Assembly (NCBI RefSeq): GCF_000226115.1
Contig: NC_016459.1
Span: 3,726,501 to 3,790,500 of the forward strand
Length of the DNA stretch: 64,000 bases
Direction: 5' to 3'
Source of the DNA: Thermothielavioides terrestris NRRL 8126
Taxonomy: Eukaryota; Ascomycota; Sordariomycetes; Sordariales; Chaetomiaceae
Shown: positions 35,701-46,132 of the stretch, in pieces
Layout of the letters: each line of letters starts with the position of its first letter
How positions within the stretch are numbered: position 1 is the stretch's first letter
Notes under the pieces: generated by a model
Told to the model about the DNA's origin: nothing
Databases searched by the model: none
The model's input: only the letters and a program-made list of their open reading frames with translations
Made by a program: the position numbers and the translations under genes

Positions 35701-35830
35701 AAAGATACCTTCCGCTAGTAGAAGCAAAAGCGGGTACTAGTGTATAAGATAGTATAGAATAGCTAGTATAGCTATCAACTAGAGATTGAGAATAGCCCTA
35801 AGGGCTCTTTAGTTCGCTATTGACTTTTCA
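29753..35830 (+). mobile_element. RIP-inactivated Helitron (Rep/helicase)
   Basis: One reading frame can be followed for about 6 kb with no visible frameshift. It is broken mainly by TAG/TAA at positions that suit Gln or Trp. Recognisable in order: the Helitron N-terminal block (IEEQLIAYIYIYIEV, then YKYRSYIVNFLYNISKVY near 31.5 kb); the rolling-circle Rep core (GIPTLFITFS near 32.4 kb, then SYNYGLY at 32672-32692 where HUH histidines are expected); KYYSKGE near 33.2 kb; and a PIF1-type helicase with a decayed Walker A (YSGTSK at 34184-34201) and YIVVSYVKSL near 35.4 kb. The termini (5' TC, 3' hairpin and CTRR) were not found. The 3' end may lie beyond the LTR element inserted at 35985. Confidence 0.8.
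30521..30625 (+). repeat. 21-bp tandem repeat inside the Helitron frame
   Basis: About five copies of a 21-bp unit (30521, 30542, 30563, 30584 and 30605), encoding a seven-residue repeat like IASTPVL. The period is a multiple of three, so the frame is kept. Confidence 0.75.
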
Positions 35831-35979
35831 ATATAGTAGTTCTATAGCTAGGCGGCGATAAGTCCAGTTGCTAGAGTAACCCTATATCTAAGTTGTATAT
35901 ACAATAACTATTTAATAGCGCTAACTACTCTATAATCTATACTCTGTTTTACTACCTTGGCTAGCGGTGTTAACTCTAC

Positions 35980-35984
35980 GATCT
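35980..35984. repeat. Target-site duplication GATCT, left copy
   Basis: GATCT directly before the left LTR. It matches the copy at 43670-43674. Confidence 0.85.
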
Positions 35985-36256
35985 TGTAACGTGCTAGCCT
36001 TGTAGCGTTCTGCAGACAAGCGTACGATGTTCTATTCAACTACCTTAAGGAAGGAAAAAGGAGAAGTATAGGCTACGGTCCCTATACGTAGAGTTTTTTA
36101 GGGGCTCGCGAAGTAGGTTCGGACCGACGTTATTCCGAGCGCGAGGCGGGCCCGCTACAGGTCCGTCCTAGGGCCGCCGCGGATCCGTCCTAGGGCCACT
36201 ATAGATCCTAGGCGTAGCCCCATATACCTAGCCCAGGTATAGCCCGGTCCGTAATA
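35985..36256 (-). repeat. 3' LTR of the chromovirus (left copy)
   Basis: 272 bp. It differs from the right copy mainly by C-to-T and G-to-A changes. It contains GC-rich internal repeats around GTCCGTCCTAGGGCC that have largely escaped mutation. Confidence 0.9.
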
Positions 36257-36258
36257 TA

Positions 36259-36272
36259 CCCCCCCCCGCCCC
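36259..36272 (-). other. Polypurine tract of the chromovirus
   Basis: On the minus strand a G-rich run (GGGGCGGGGGGGGG) lies two bases from the left LTR, as required for plus-strand priming of an element transcribed on the minus strand. Confidence 0.75.
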
Positions 36273-36960
36273 GTTAGGTAGCTGAATTAGAGTATATATA
36301 ACGTTGTATTAAGTATAGTTCGGGTCTAGTACAACGCTAGTTGTAATAGACGCTAGTACTTGCTATCCGGCTATATAGCGCTTACCTCGCTATTAGGGTA
36401 GTTCGGTGTAGCTGCCTATTAAGGCCTTGCTATTTATAGCTATCCTGTTGCCTAGGCTCGAGTTGTTTATTTATATCGCCTAGTAAGCCGTTGATTAGCC
36501 CTTCCTCGCTTTGTACGTTCGTATATCGCAACTGCGTTGTACCGAGTGTACCTACTAATTGTATACGATCTAACCCTGCCTACTGTTATTAAAACCCCTC
36601 CTCCTATATAATTTGACTTTCTTATATTTTCTTCCTATACCTAACGCGCGCCTCCCCTTCCTCCCCTACGATCCGTTCTTCCCCCTTCTTATATAGTGAT
36701 ATCGTTCTCCCTGTTCTGCCTTATATACGTTTCTTTTCTTTCGCGCTCCTATCTCACGTCTATCTACACCTTCGAGTGTACTATTCGTTACCGACTTAGC
36801 TTTTATAAGAGTCTCTTTGTCCCCTCCCCTCGATAGCGATATAGTTCCGAAGCTTATCTACTACGTTTATATATAGGAACGCTAAAATGTTAGTCGCTAC
36901 TACTACTTTTAGAAGTAGTAGTATAGACCGCTATTCTAGTAATGATAATAACGAAGACTA

Positions 36961-38280
36961 CAATATAAATGTTTCTAGGACGACTCTACTATAGACCTAA
37001 GTCGCTTGCTAACTACGACGTTATAGAATCGAAATAATCGCTAGAAGAACGATAAGCTATCAATTAGTAGGTTCGTTGTCGAAGGAGACTTCGATAACGA
37101 AGAAAATGAACTACTTTTCGACAAGGGAGAGTTCTATATATAGTATATTACTCGTCTTCTTAGCGGCACTAAGGTCGAATATACCTTTGGTTATAGTAAA
37201 TCCTATAAGGAATATTGGAGGGCCTATACTACGTATAAGTAGGACTCTATATTATAGGTAATAAACCCTCGCCTTTGGTCTAGTCTAAAGAAAATCCTTA
37301 AAGTATACGATATAGGCTAGGCTATCGAGACCCTAGCTCGGAAGAAGATAAGCTTATAGCCTATTCGCTATATAGTCCTTAAACGCGAATTCTAGAAGTT
37401 GACATAGTCTTTTTAGACCGCTTTTAACAATGTATAGATATATTGTATCCTCGCTTAGCTAGCACTGCTCCCTCTGTCCACTACCGAGTAGACCTCGACT
37501 CGTATTGTCCTCTAGACCCTAGTCGCCTCCCCTACTATGTCGAGCCGCTATAGGGCTTTAGTGCCCTATAATCCACTTACCTCCTCCCTAGACTACTTCG
37601 CTTAGCTAGCCGCTTGCCTAACTTATCGCTTAATAAGCAACGAGGAAGCCTATTAGCGCGATATACGCTATTTGGTCAACGTTATTACAATAGTTATTAA
37701 TACCAATAACTATCTCGTCGACTACGTTTTAAGCTTACTATAGTCTAGCCCCTCTCTATGAAGCGGCTATAGTACGACTCCTACTAGGTACGACATTGCC
37801 TTAGTTTCCTTCGTCCTATATCCTTAGCGTTGCCTATCCTCTCCCTTTGAGAACCTCACCTATATCCCTTAGGAGCGTACTAATCCTCTACCCTAGACCC
37901 CTAGTAGGTCTAATAGATAGCCGATTATAAAGGTACTCTCATCGTTTAATAAGGATGTTGAATACCTATCCGCTAGCGATATAGTATTGTCTAGAGACGA
38001 AGAGGCTATAGAGTAGGGCTAGAGATAGCTCTGTCCCCTACTATAGCCTTGCTCCTACTTTATCCTATACTTTGACCTGTTATCGAACTAATCTACCGAC
38101 TAGAGCAGTTGTAGTAACTTTGATATTAGCCCTTGCCCTGCCTTAGAGATCTTAGAGTAGGTGATATATTGGCTATTAACTCTATCTCCCCTTAGCTTAC
38201 ACCTAGGTATCCTATAGTACTATAGGATTGACGTTAGGGTAAGGCTAAAGGACTATCCGTATCTAAGGAAAGAGACTTAG
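36961..38280 (+). pseudogene. Antisense accessory ORF inside the chromovirus (RIP-broken)
   Basis: On the plus strand, opposite to pol, one frame runs about 440 codons from about 36961 to at least 38280. It is interrupted almost only by TAG/TAA at likely former Gln/Trp codons. Protein-like pieces include FVVEGDFDNEENELLFDKG near 37072, SYKEYWRAYTTYK near 37200 and DVEYLSASDIVLSRDEEAIE near 37950. Upstream at 36600-36860 is a CT-rich stretch that looks like a leader or promoter. I do not recognise a family. It lies between the chromodomain end of pol and the 3' LTR. It could be a captured host gene or an element-encoded accessory gene. The exact start is unknown. Confidence 0.5.
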
Positions 38281-38514
38281 TTAGCGTGTTGGGGCCTCCC
38301 TATATTTATATTTTTCTTATCGTTCTTTCGTAATAAGGCTGTAGCTAGATATATTAAGGTGACTATATACTTGGTAGTGCTATCGAGCTATATTCGTTTT
38401 ATCGTTGTCGTTTCTTATAGGGTAGTCTATATATAAACATTGCATTTTCCCTTTCTCCTCTAGTTCAACGTTAGCCTATTGTTATATTGTACGTCTCTCT
38501 ATTTCTATTTGAAC

Positions 38515-38666
38515 TCGTCGAGCGTAGTAGTATCTAAGAAGTTCTCTAGGGGCTCCTATATTAGTTTATTGTAACCTACCCACTTAACGTATATATCGCA
38601 GTTGTTTCCCTTCTCTCTAGCGTTCCAAGCTTTAAGGATTGCCTCTACCCTATACTTCTACTAAGG
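38515..38666 (-). other. Chromodomain at the C-terminus of pol
   Basis: The minus strand encodes YRVEAILKAWNAREKG, then CDIYVKWVGYNKLI and EPLENFL, matching the chromodomain pattern. The tryptophan expected just before EP is now TAG. Chromodomains target integration to heterochromatin, which fits the location. Confidence 0.75.
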
Positions 38667-41600
38667 AACACCCTCCTTCGACGTAACCTATATAGGGTCT
38701 AGCCGCTTATCTGTGACTTTCTACGAAGGGAGTAGGTTAAAAGCTATTCGTTTAACTAGATCGATATAGAAGGTTGGGTGTAGACCACTTAGTATATTGA
38801 GCGTTATTGTCAAGGGGGTAGGTACTACGACTACCTTATACTTAGTATTTAGCTAGTCGAGTTTCTTACTAGGGCGGTTCGTCTTTATATTATATAGAGA
38901 GAGCTATACTTCGTCCTCTACCTTAAACCTCTTAGCTAGGTAGCGAGAGCGGTTTATATTCGTCTACTACTACTATTATATATATACGATAGCTGCTTAG
39001 ATCTACTCTATTCCCTTCTTTAGATAGCGGAGGAACTTGGCAACGTAGCCCTCTAAGGTCGCTATAGGCGCTATTGAGATCGTGATAAGTTGTATAAAGC
39101 TTATATTGAATCTATGGAGGAGGTAGTTTAGGCTTACCCTAGTTATAGACGAGTCCTTGTTGTTAAGTATAAACTAGTAGACTAGGAGGTGTTTAGGCTA
39201 GTTGTACTATATAAAGGAGACGAAGATCTAGAGGATAGCTTATACCTCTTAGTTGACCTACTCTATTCTTCTATCCGTCTAAGGATAGTGAGAAGTCGAT
39301 AAGAGCTACTCTACCCCTACCGCTTTGTATAGTGTAGTCTAGAACCTATTTAACTAGTCTAATCTATAGTCGGTTATAATTTGAGTTAGGAACCTATAGA
39401 AGTGCTACTATACGTTATAGAATTGGAGGGTATACTCTTCTACTCCTATTAAATATATCGCCTTGAGCTATATATACTTAGAGAGGCGGTTAGTGATCAC
39501 TATAAGGTAGCTAGGCGCCCCCTTGTCTCTTATAGGGAGGTCGGTTATAAAGTTAATAGAGATTTGCTTCTAGAAGCAATTAGAGATAGGTAAAGGTTGT
39601 AAAAGCCCTTGACGTAGCTACTAAGAGATCTTACTTTGGCGGCACTAGTTGTAGTTCCTAATGAACCGCTTTACGTTGGACAATATAAGGTCCTAGTAGT
39701 AATCTCTCTAGAGCATTTTAAATAGCCTATTACGCTCTAGGTATCCTAATATAGCCGAGTTATAAGTCTACTAGATGATTATAGTAGTTAGAGGCTCCTA
39801 TATAGGGAGCTAGAGACGGCTATAGAACTAGAATACGCTTTATACGTTAAGGGAGTAGTCTACGATCTAGGTTTATACTATATTCGCCTCCTTTAGAAAC
39901 TTTCGAGCTTTATTATAAATGGCCTAGAGTCGGTGAATATAGTGCTCGTCTTCGACAATACCCTCGTCCTATAGGGCTATAAGCTACTTATCCTCGAAGA
40001 GCGTCTCTCCTATAGGCAACCTAGCCTCCTCCTATATACTAGTCTAGTATACTTTAATTAGAGGAAGTAGCTAGACGATATACTAGCTATCTTTAGGCTC
40101 GTCTTATTTATACTAAAAGAGTATATTGGGGCGTAAGGCTTAGGATCTTAGCTAGTACTTTAGCTTGAAGTTGAATAGGGAGAGCGTCTCTACTTATTAG
40201 GTCTACCGTTCATTGATTAGATATAGCTAGGCGAAGTACTTAAGGTTCTTATAGTTGGTTAAGATAGTAAAGGGGGCCGCTACGCTCTAGAGCTCCGTTG
40301 ACTAGGCTTTGAGGCAAAAGATAATAGCTAGTAGCTCCTTGTTGTAGATAGTATAGTTGTATTTAGTAGGGCTTAGCTTCGCTAAGTGGTAGGCTATAGG
40401 GTAGAGAACCTTGTCCTCTCCTCGCTAAGACAAGTATTTGCTAAGCGCTATACTAGAATAGTCCACTTCTACAACTATCTCCCTTTTAGGGTCCTATTAA
40501 GTAAAGATTAGCTCCGATATAAACGTGGCCTTAAGCGTATCAAAGGCTTTTTATTCTTCTTTACCCTAGTGGAATAGGGCATTCTTATAGGTAAAGCGTA
40601 TTAGTAGGGCTGCCTTTTTAGAGAAGTTGGGGATAAAGTCGTGATAGAAATTGGCGAATCTTAGGAAGCTCTATACTCTTTGGACCTTATAGGGCGCCTT
40701 CTACTTATAGATAGCCTTAATCTTCTTAGGGTTAGGACGGATATAGACCTCTACCTTTACGATATACCCTAGATACTTGACTTCCTTTATTACGAATATA
40801 TATTTTTTAAGGTCTAGGTTGAGGCCTATATCCCTTAGTCTTCAGAGGACCTTATATACCTTTCTTATATAGTCCTTTTAGCTTCTACTCGAGTATACTA
40901 AGACGTTATTAAGATATATCGTTATATAATCTCCTAGCGTTAGACCGAGGGCGTTGTTGATATATCTCTAGAACGTTGTAGGAGTATCCGTAAGTCTAAA
41001 GGGGTAGACTAGCTACTTGAATAGTCCGAACCTTATGCGAAACGCTATAAGGTGCTTGTCCCCTTCGGCTATCCAGATATAGTAGAATACAGCTCTAATA
41101 TCTAGCTTTATAAGCTATTTGGCCTTGGCTAGGGACCAAAGAGTCTCCTTGATTAGGGGGAGTAGGTACTGGTCCTACTTAGTAATTTTGTTTAAGGCTT
41201 AGTAGTCTATATAAAACCTCTATCCTCTTCCTAGCTTCTTTGTAAAAAGGACTAGGGCGGCTACCAATAAGGAGCTTACTTAAATTTATCCTTTATCTAA
41301 TAGGTCTATAACCTACTTCCGAATCTCTAGGAGGTAGTTCCTTAGTATATTATATAGGGGTCTCTATAGGAGCTTAGGAGGTTTTCTATCTAGGCCTATC
41401 TTAAGATAGATATAATAGTTGGCCTCCCCTCGATAAGGGGGTAGGCTATTCGCCTTCTCTTTGTCGAAGAGGTTGGCGAAGTTATATAGCTCCTTTAGTA
41501 GAGCGACCTTCGGGTCTAGGTCGGTATTGGGCTAGGAGATGGCTATTCCTAGTATAGTAGTTATCTTATAGATATTGGTGACGAGGAACGTATCTTATAC

Positions 41601-43397
41601 CTTTTTAAACTTCTTCCTTTGTACTTTATAGGCTATACCTATAAATACTATGCCTATAACTAGGGTGGTGTTAGTTTCTCTCTACTATAAGGAGCACTTG
41701 TATATCTATAGGCCGCCTTGCGAATTAACGGTAAGGACCCTATTGGCTAGGTCTAGTACAATCCTACAATAGTTTATCTAGAGGAGCCCCAATATAATGT
41801 TGTAGACTAGCTCTAAGACTATATAGAATATAGTAGTACTAATCTACCTATCGATGTCCATTGTAACGTAGGCGATATATATAATTTTCTTTATAATTTA
41901 CACCCCCTTGACTATAATATCTAGGGTATAGGGAGTCGGCAAGCTTATCTACTTAATCCCTAACCTTTAATATACTCTCTCGCTAATAGCTCTATAGCTT
42001 TAACATCTACTATCTATTTATACATTTATAAAACTAGAGGAGTTTAGAAAAATAGGGATAAGAAAGGGGGGTTTATCTATTCTCTCTCTAATCTCTATAA
42101 ACTCGTTCTATAAGTGGCTAGGTCCTTTTAGCCCTTGTATAAGACTTTGTATAGGGGCTACTCTTTTCCCTCCTCCTCCCTAGAAGGAGAGTCCTTTTTT
42201 ACCTATTCCTTAGCCTCCAACTTGTTAATGTCGACCTAAGGAACTAGTCTCTTAGCTAGGGCGAAGGAATAGGTAGCTACGAAGTGGCCTTAGCGCCTAT
42301 AACGGATATAGGCTCCGGCCTATTGGCACGCTATATATACCTCGTCGTTTATCTACTTTGTCTATAGCGCGTTTACACTTCGTTTTCCTCTGTTCTACTA
42401 CTGCTTTTCTCTACAACCTTTGTTAGCTCCCCCCTAGGCTAGGGCAATATAGGTCGTATTAATCTCGGTTATCGGTGTATCTCTATCTGTATCTTTCTCT
42501 ATATCTACGTTAGGCCTAGGTTGCTTGCCCTAGGACTATTAATATTGTTCCTCTAGACAGAGGGCCTCTAGGTCGGTAGCGATCTCGTAGTACCTTATAA
42601 CGGCTATAGTATAATCGTTCTATAGGACCCCCCGTCCTACTACGATATACTTCAACTTTAGAGAGAGGTATCGTTATAGTCTAATAAGTTGTATTTCGTC
42701 GCTTTAATTAAGTCCTCTAGCCTTTAATAGCTTTGCTTTGAAGTGAATAATAAAGGAGGAGAATAGCTCGTTATCTCTTTAACGAAGTATATCTAGCTTT
42801 GTTAAGGCTATAATTTATTTATAGGGGTCTATATAGACTGTTGTAAGATACTTAAGAAACGTTTCTAGGTTATAGTTGTAGCTAGGTCCTCCCAACTTGT
42901 AGAAGGCCGTAACCTTGGCCTAGACCCTTTAGCTAAGGTTCCTCTAAATGAATATCCACTAGTCGTAGAGACCCCCGATAAAGTCCTAGTCCACTACTAG
43001 GATGTATACTATCGTAGCCCTCTAGGCGGTAAAGAGCTCCTTTTTACCGTCGAAGGGTTGTCCTATAGGGAGGCGCTTCCACTATATCTAGGGAGCTGCT
43101 AGAGCTATAGTGTTAGTTGTTAGAGCCTAGGCGTTTACTACTATAGAGGTGTTTATAGTCTAAGCTATAGCAATCTAGGTTGCACGAAGTTCTTCAATAG
43201 TTATGTTCTAACGTACGATCGTCTCTTATAGGTGCTAAAAGTGTTTGTAAACCTAATCTAGGTCCAAAGTCTATAGGATACTAGGGTAGTTTATAGTAGT
43301 ATCTAGTCCGCTCGGTGCTAGCGTCGAGACGCTAGGCGTACTTATCTCGTCTATGCCTAGAAGTAGCGAATACTTTATTGGCATAAAGGAGTTGAAC

Positions 43398-43669
43398 TGT
43401 AATATGTTGGCCTTGTAGCGTTCTGTAGACAAGCGTACGATGTTCTATTCAACTACCTTAAGGAAGGAAAAAGGAGAAGTATAGGCTGTGGTCCCTACGC
43501 GCAGAGTTTTTCAAGGGCTCGCGAAGTGGGTTCGGACCAACGTTATTCCGGGCGCAAGGCGGGCCCGCCACGGGTCCGTCCTAGGGCCGCCGCGGATTCG
43601 TCCTAGGGCCGCCACGGATCCTGGGCGCAGCCCCACATACCTAGCCCGGGTATAGCCCGGTCCGTAACA
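43398..43669 (-). repeat. 5' LTR of the chromovirus (right copy)
   Basis: 272 bp, ending CCGTAACA on the plus strand. Apart from its inner left end it keeps more C/G than the left copy, and is followed by GATCT (43670-43674). Confidence 0.9.
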
Positions 43670-43674
43670 GATCT
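43670..43674. repeat. Target-site duplication GATCT, right copy
   Basis: Perfect match to 35980-35984, showing that both LTRs belong to one insertion that has not recombined. Confidence 0.85.
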
Positions 43675-43865
43675 ATACTCTCTTCTACCACCTTGTCCAG
43701 CTCCTCTAGGTAGCAATGAGCGGTAGGAGTTTAATAGGCGGTTCGACCTTACTATCTACCTAAATAATCCATTATAGTTATAGCGATATAGTAGCTATTG
43801 TATAGTAAAGCGTTTAGGCTATTGAATACGAAGATTAGATATAATTTGAACGCTCTTCTACTACT

Positions 43866-43917
43866 ATAGCTAGCTCCTTAGCCTAGCTATCTATTAGATA
43901 GCTAAGGAGCTAGCTAT
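43866..43917. repeat. Long palindrome (17-bp arms)
   Basis: Arms ATAGCTAGCTCCTTAGC and GCTAAGGAGCTAGCTAT are perfect. The 18-bp interior contains a further TATCTA/TAGATA pair, so almost the whole 52 bp can fold. Confidence 0.85.
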
Positions 43918-44593
43918 CTACCTAATCTTTGTATTTAACGGCTTAAATAAGCTAGCCTTTAAGCAAAATAAATAATCCTATAGCTATTACGTTAAGTAGC
44001 TATAGCTATTAGATTGCTTAGCAATCTTCCTTGTTTTTAACTTGCTTTAGGAGCTACTAAGAAGCTATTGCTAAGTACTTTTGGGATCTATCCTAGAGCT
44101 AAAGGGTAAAGTCTCTAAAAGTACTTAGTAGTTGCTCTTCTCTAATGAGCTATTGCTAAATACTCTTAGGATCTATCTATACTTGGTAGTAGCTTTTAGA
44201 GTAGGTTAAGAAGAAGGAAGAGTGAGTAGAAGCCTAGTTTTCTCTACGTTGCTATAGCTATTAGAACACTAAATAATCTTCCTTCTTCTTAACCTGCTTT
44301 AGAAGCTACTAAAAAGCTACTATCGAATGCTCTTAGAATTTATTCTAAAGCTAAAGGGTAAAGTCTCTAAGAGTATTCAGTAGCCGCTCTTCCCTAGGGA
44401 AGCTACTACTAAATGCTTTTAGCGCTAAAGGGCAAAGCCTCTAAGAGCACTCGACAATAGCTCTTCCTTAGTCTTCCCTAAGGAAGCTGCTACTAAGTGC
44501 TCTTAGGACAAAGTCTCTAAGAGCACTCGACAATAGCTCTTAAAATAGGTAAAGAAGAAGGAAGAGTAAATAGAAGCCTAGTTCTCTCGTTAT

Positions 44594-44691
44594 CCTAGTC
44601 TATAGGCTAGAAGATCCTAGACCTATACCTATAAAACTAGGTATAGGTACTTTATTATATCTTGCTAGGATCTTCTAGCCTATAGACAAGG
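44594..44691. repeat. Nested inverted repeats (27-bp and 11-bp arms)
   Basis: Outer arms 44594-44620 and 44665-44691 match at 26 of 27 positions. Inside, ACCTATACCTA (44621-44631) pairs with TAGGTATAGGT (44638-44648). The layout resembles a small foldback or MITE-like element. Confidence 0.8.
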
Positions 44692-45193
44692 CTAGGTCAA
44701 GATCCTAGTTTTAGAGATTCTAGAAAGTTTTCTAAGAGGGTGATAATAGTATAGTTTAACAGAGTAGAGATAGTGTTAGTTGCCTTAATAAGCGGAGAGG
44801 ATTACTAGTGCTAATAGCTTTGATAAATAGAGGCGATTATTGGTATTAGTTACCTTAATAAGTAGAGACGATTATAGAGGATAATATTGAATAGCTAGCT
44901 AGGATATATAGGAAGCCACTATATATTCGATATAGCCGTTATATTTAAAGCTACTATATATTCGATATAGCCATTATATTTAAAGCCGCTATATATATTA
45001 TATATTCAATAGCTCTATTATATAAATGTATCTCAATTCTATATAGTTGCAGCTCTATATTGTAGCTCTATATATATAGTTTGTTTTATACAAGACACTG
45101 GACTATGAGATAGGAAGTGGTAAGCGGGTAGGTAGGCTAAGCTACTATACCGACGACTAGGCCGAGCTAGCCTAGACCGTGCTATCGCTAGAA

Positions 45194-45269
45194 GCAATCC
45201 GACCGAGCTCGCGCCGTAAGCCGAGACGGCGTTAGCCGTCGTAGGCTTCGGTGTGGCCGGTCGGATTGC
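45194..45269. repeat. Inverted repeat at the AT/GC boundary
   Basis: GCAATCCGACCG (45194-45205) pairs perfectly with CGGTCGGATTGC (45258-45269). A second hairpin, GACGGC-GTTA-GCCGTC, lies inside at 45225-45240. Composition changes from AT-rich to GC-rich here. Confidence 0.75.
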
Positions 45270-45526
45270 CCGGCGTGGCCAGTTGGATAGGCGGCTGGCT
45301 AGCTTGGGCGGTCGTCGGCTACGGTGGGTAGCGGTGGCGGCATCGGCTCCGGCCCTGGCCCTGGCCCCGGCCTTGCCAAGCTTCGCTTCACCACTTACTG
45401 TGGCGTGGCATAGTCAAGGGTCTTGTAACATCGTGAAACCATGCCTCGATCCAACCATGCCCTTTCTCCCGCCGTCCCGCCCGTCCATAATCGGCGTCCA
45501 AAAGCACCAAACCATCCAACCGAAAC

Positions 45527-46132
45527 TCACCGCCGCACCTCATCCCTCGGCCCATTCACCAGCCGATTGACCACGAGCCCACCCAGGGCAGAGCCAAGCG
45601 TGCCCAGCTTCCCGCCGCCGTGGTCCTGCCCCCGCTGCTCCGTCGCGGCGCCGATCACGCCGGCGCTGATCGCCTCCGTGGCCACCCGCTCGCCCTTGGG
45701 GCCGCGCCACCGGCCGGGCTCGTGCCGCAGCCGGAAGGCCTCCACGGCGGCCGCCTCGGCGGCCGCCTCGATGCCGCGCTCCCAGCGGCCGCGGCTGCGC
45801 GAAGAGGAGTCGCGTGGACTGGCGGCGGTCGACCGGTGGGAGCGGCGCGAGGCACGGGTTGGCGAGCTGCTGTGGTAGCGGCGGCGACCGCGGTGGTGGT
45901 GGTGGTGGTGGTGATGAGGCGGAGGGGGCGGGTAGTAGCGCTCGACGGCGCGGTCTTGCTGGGCGGAGTGGTGGGATCGCCCGTCGCCCAGACCGAGGCT
46001 GTTCATGGTGTCCTCCAGCTTGTCTAGGGCCTGGCGGCCGAGGGACCGGTACCGTGGGCGGGGCTGGTAGTAATCGGTGGTGGTGTCGCCGTCGTCGTAG
46101 CGGCTTGATCGTCGACCGCGTCGGTCGGACAT
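45527..46132 (-). CDS. His-rich, Arg/Ser-rich small protein with conserved C-terminal helix-Gly region
   Basis: A single exon of 201 residues. The ATG at 46132 (MSDRRGRRSSRYDDG) is preferred over the longer upstream open frame, whose extra 71 residues look like leader sequence. Residues 68-80 are five prolines followed by eight histidines. Residues 83-118 are an Arg/Ser-rich basic stretch. The C-terminal part (about 118-196) has GIEAAAEAAAVEAFRLR, GRWRGPKGERVATEAISAGV and a GGLVVNRLVNGPRD end, a pattern I know from widespread uncharacterised filamentous-fungal proteins. No signal peptide is present. Function unknown. It is the only intact gene between the two RIP-degraded blocks. Confidence 0.7.
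   Translation of the reverse strand: MSDRRGRRSSRYDDGDTTTDYYQPRPRYRSLGRQALDKLEDTMNSLGLGDGRSHHSAQQDRAVERYYPPPPPHHHHHHHHRGRRRYHSSSPTRASRRSHRSTAASPRDSSSRSRGRWERGIEAAAEAAAVEAFRLRHEPGRWRGPKGERVATEAISAGVIGAATEQRGQDHGGGKLGTLGSALGGLVVNRLVNGPRDEVRR

Larger units (their letters stand above)
35985..43669 (-). mobile_element. Ty3/gypsy chromovirus, RIP-degraded, inserted in the Helitron region
   Basis: A complete 7,685-bp LTR retrotransposon. Two 272-bp LTRs (35985-36256 and 43398-43669) begin TG and end CA (TA in the mutated left copy), flanked by GATCT duplications. A polypurine tract on the minus strand next to the left LTR sets orientation. On the minus strand gag lies near 43.3-42 kb. RT is near 41-40.9 kb, with the YLDD motif changed to YLNN at 40916-40905. 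Integrase lies further left. A chromodomain ends pol at about 38.66-38.52 kb. Stops are everywhere, so it is not autonomous. About 2.2 kb of extra sequence lies between pol and the 3' LTR. Confidence 0.9.
43675..45193. other. AT-rich flank of the chromovirus with hairpins and tandem repeats
   Basis: Probably the continuation of whatever the chromovirus inserted into. No coding frame was recovered. It contains long palindromes, listed separately. At 44050-44560 it has about four degenerate copies of a motif near AAAGTCTCTAAGAGCACTCG followed by ACAATAGCTCTT. Confidence 0.5.

Noticed and set aside
37076..37261. 61-codon open frame as a stand-alone gene
   Set aside because: It lies in a different phase from the long antisense frame of the chromovirus and is best explained as its shadow.
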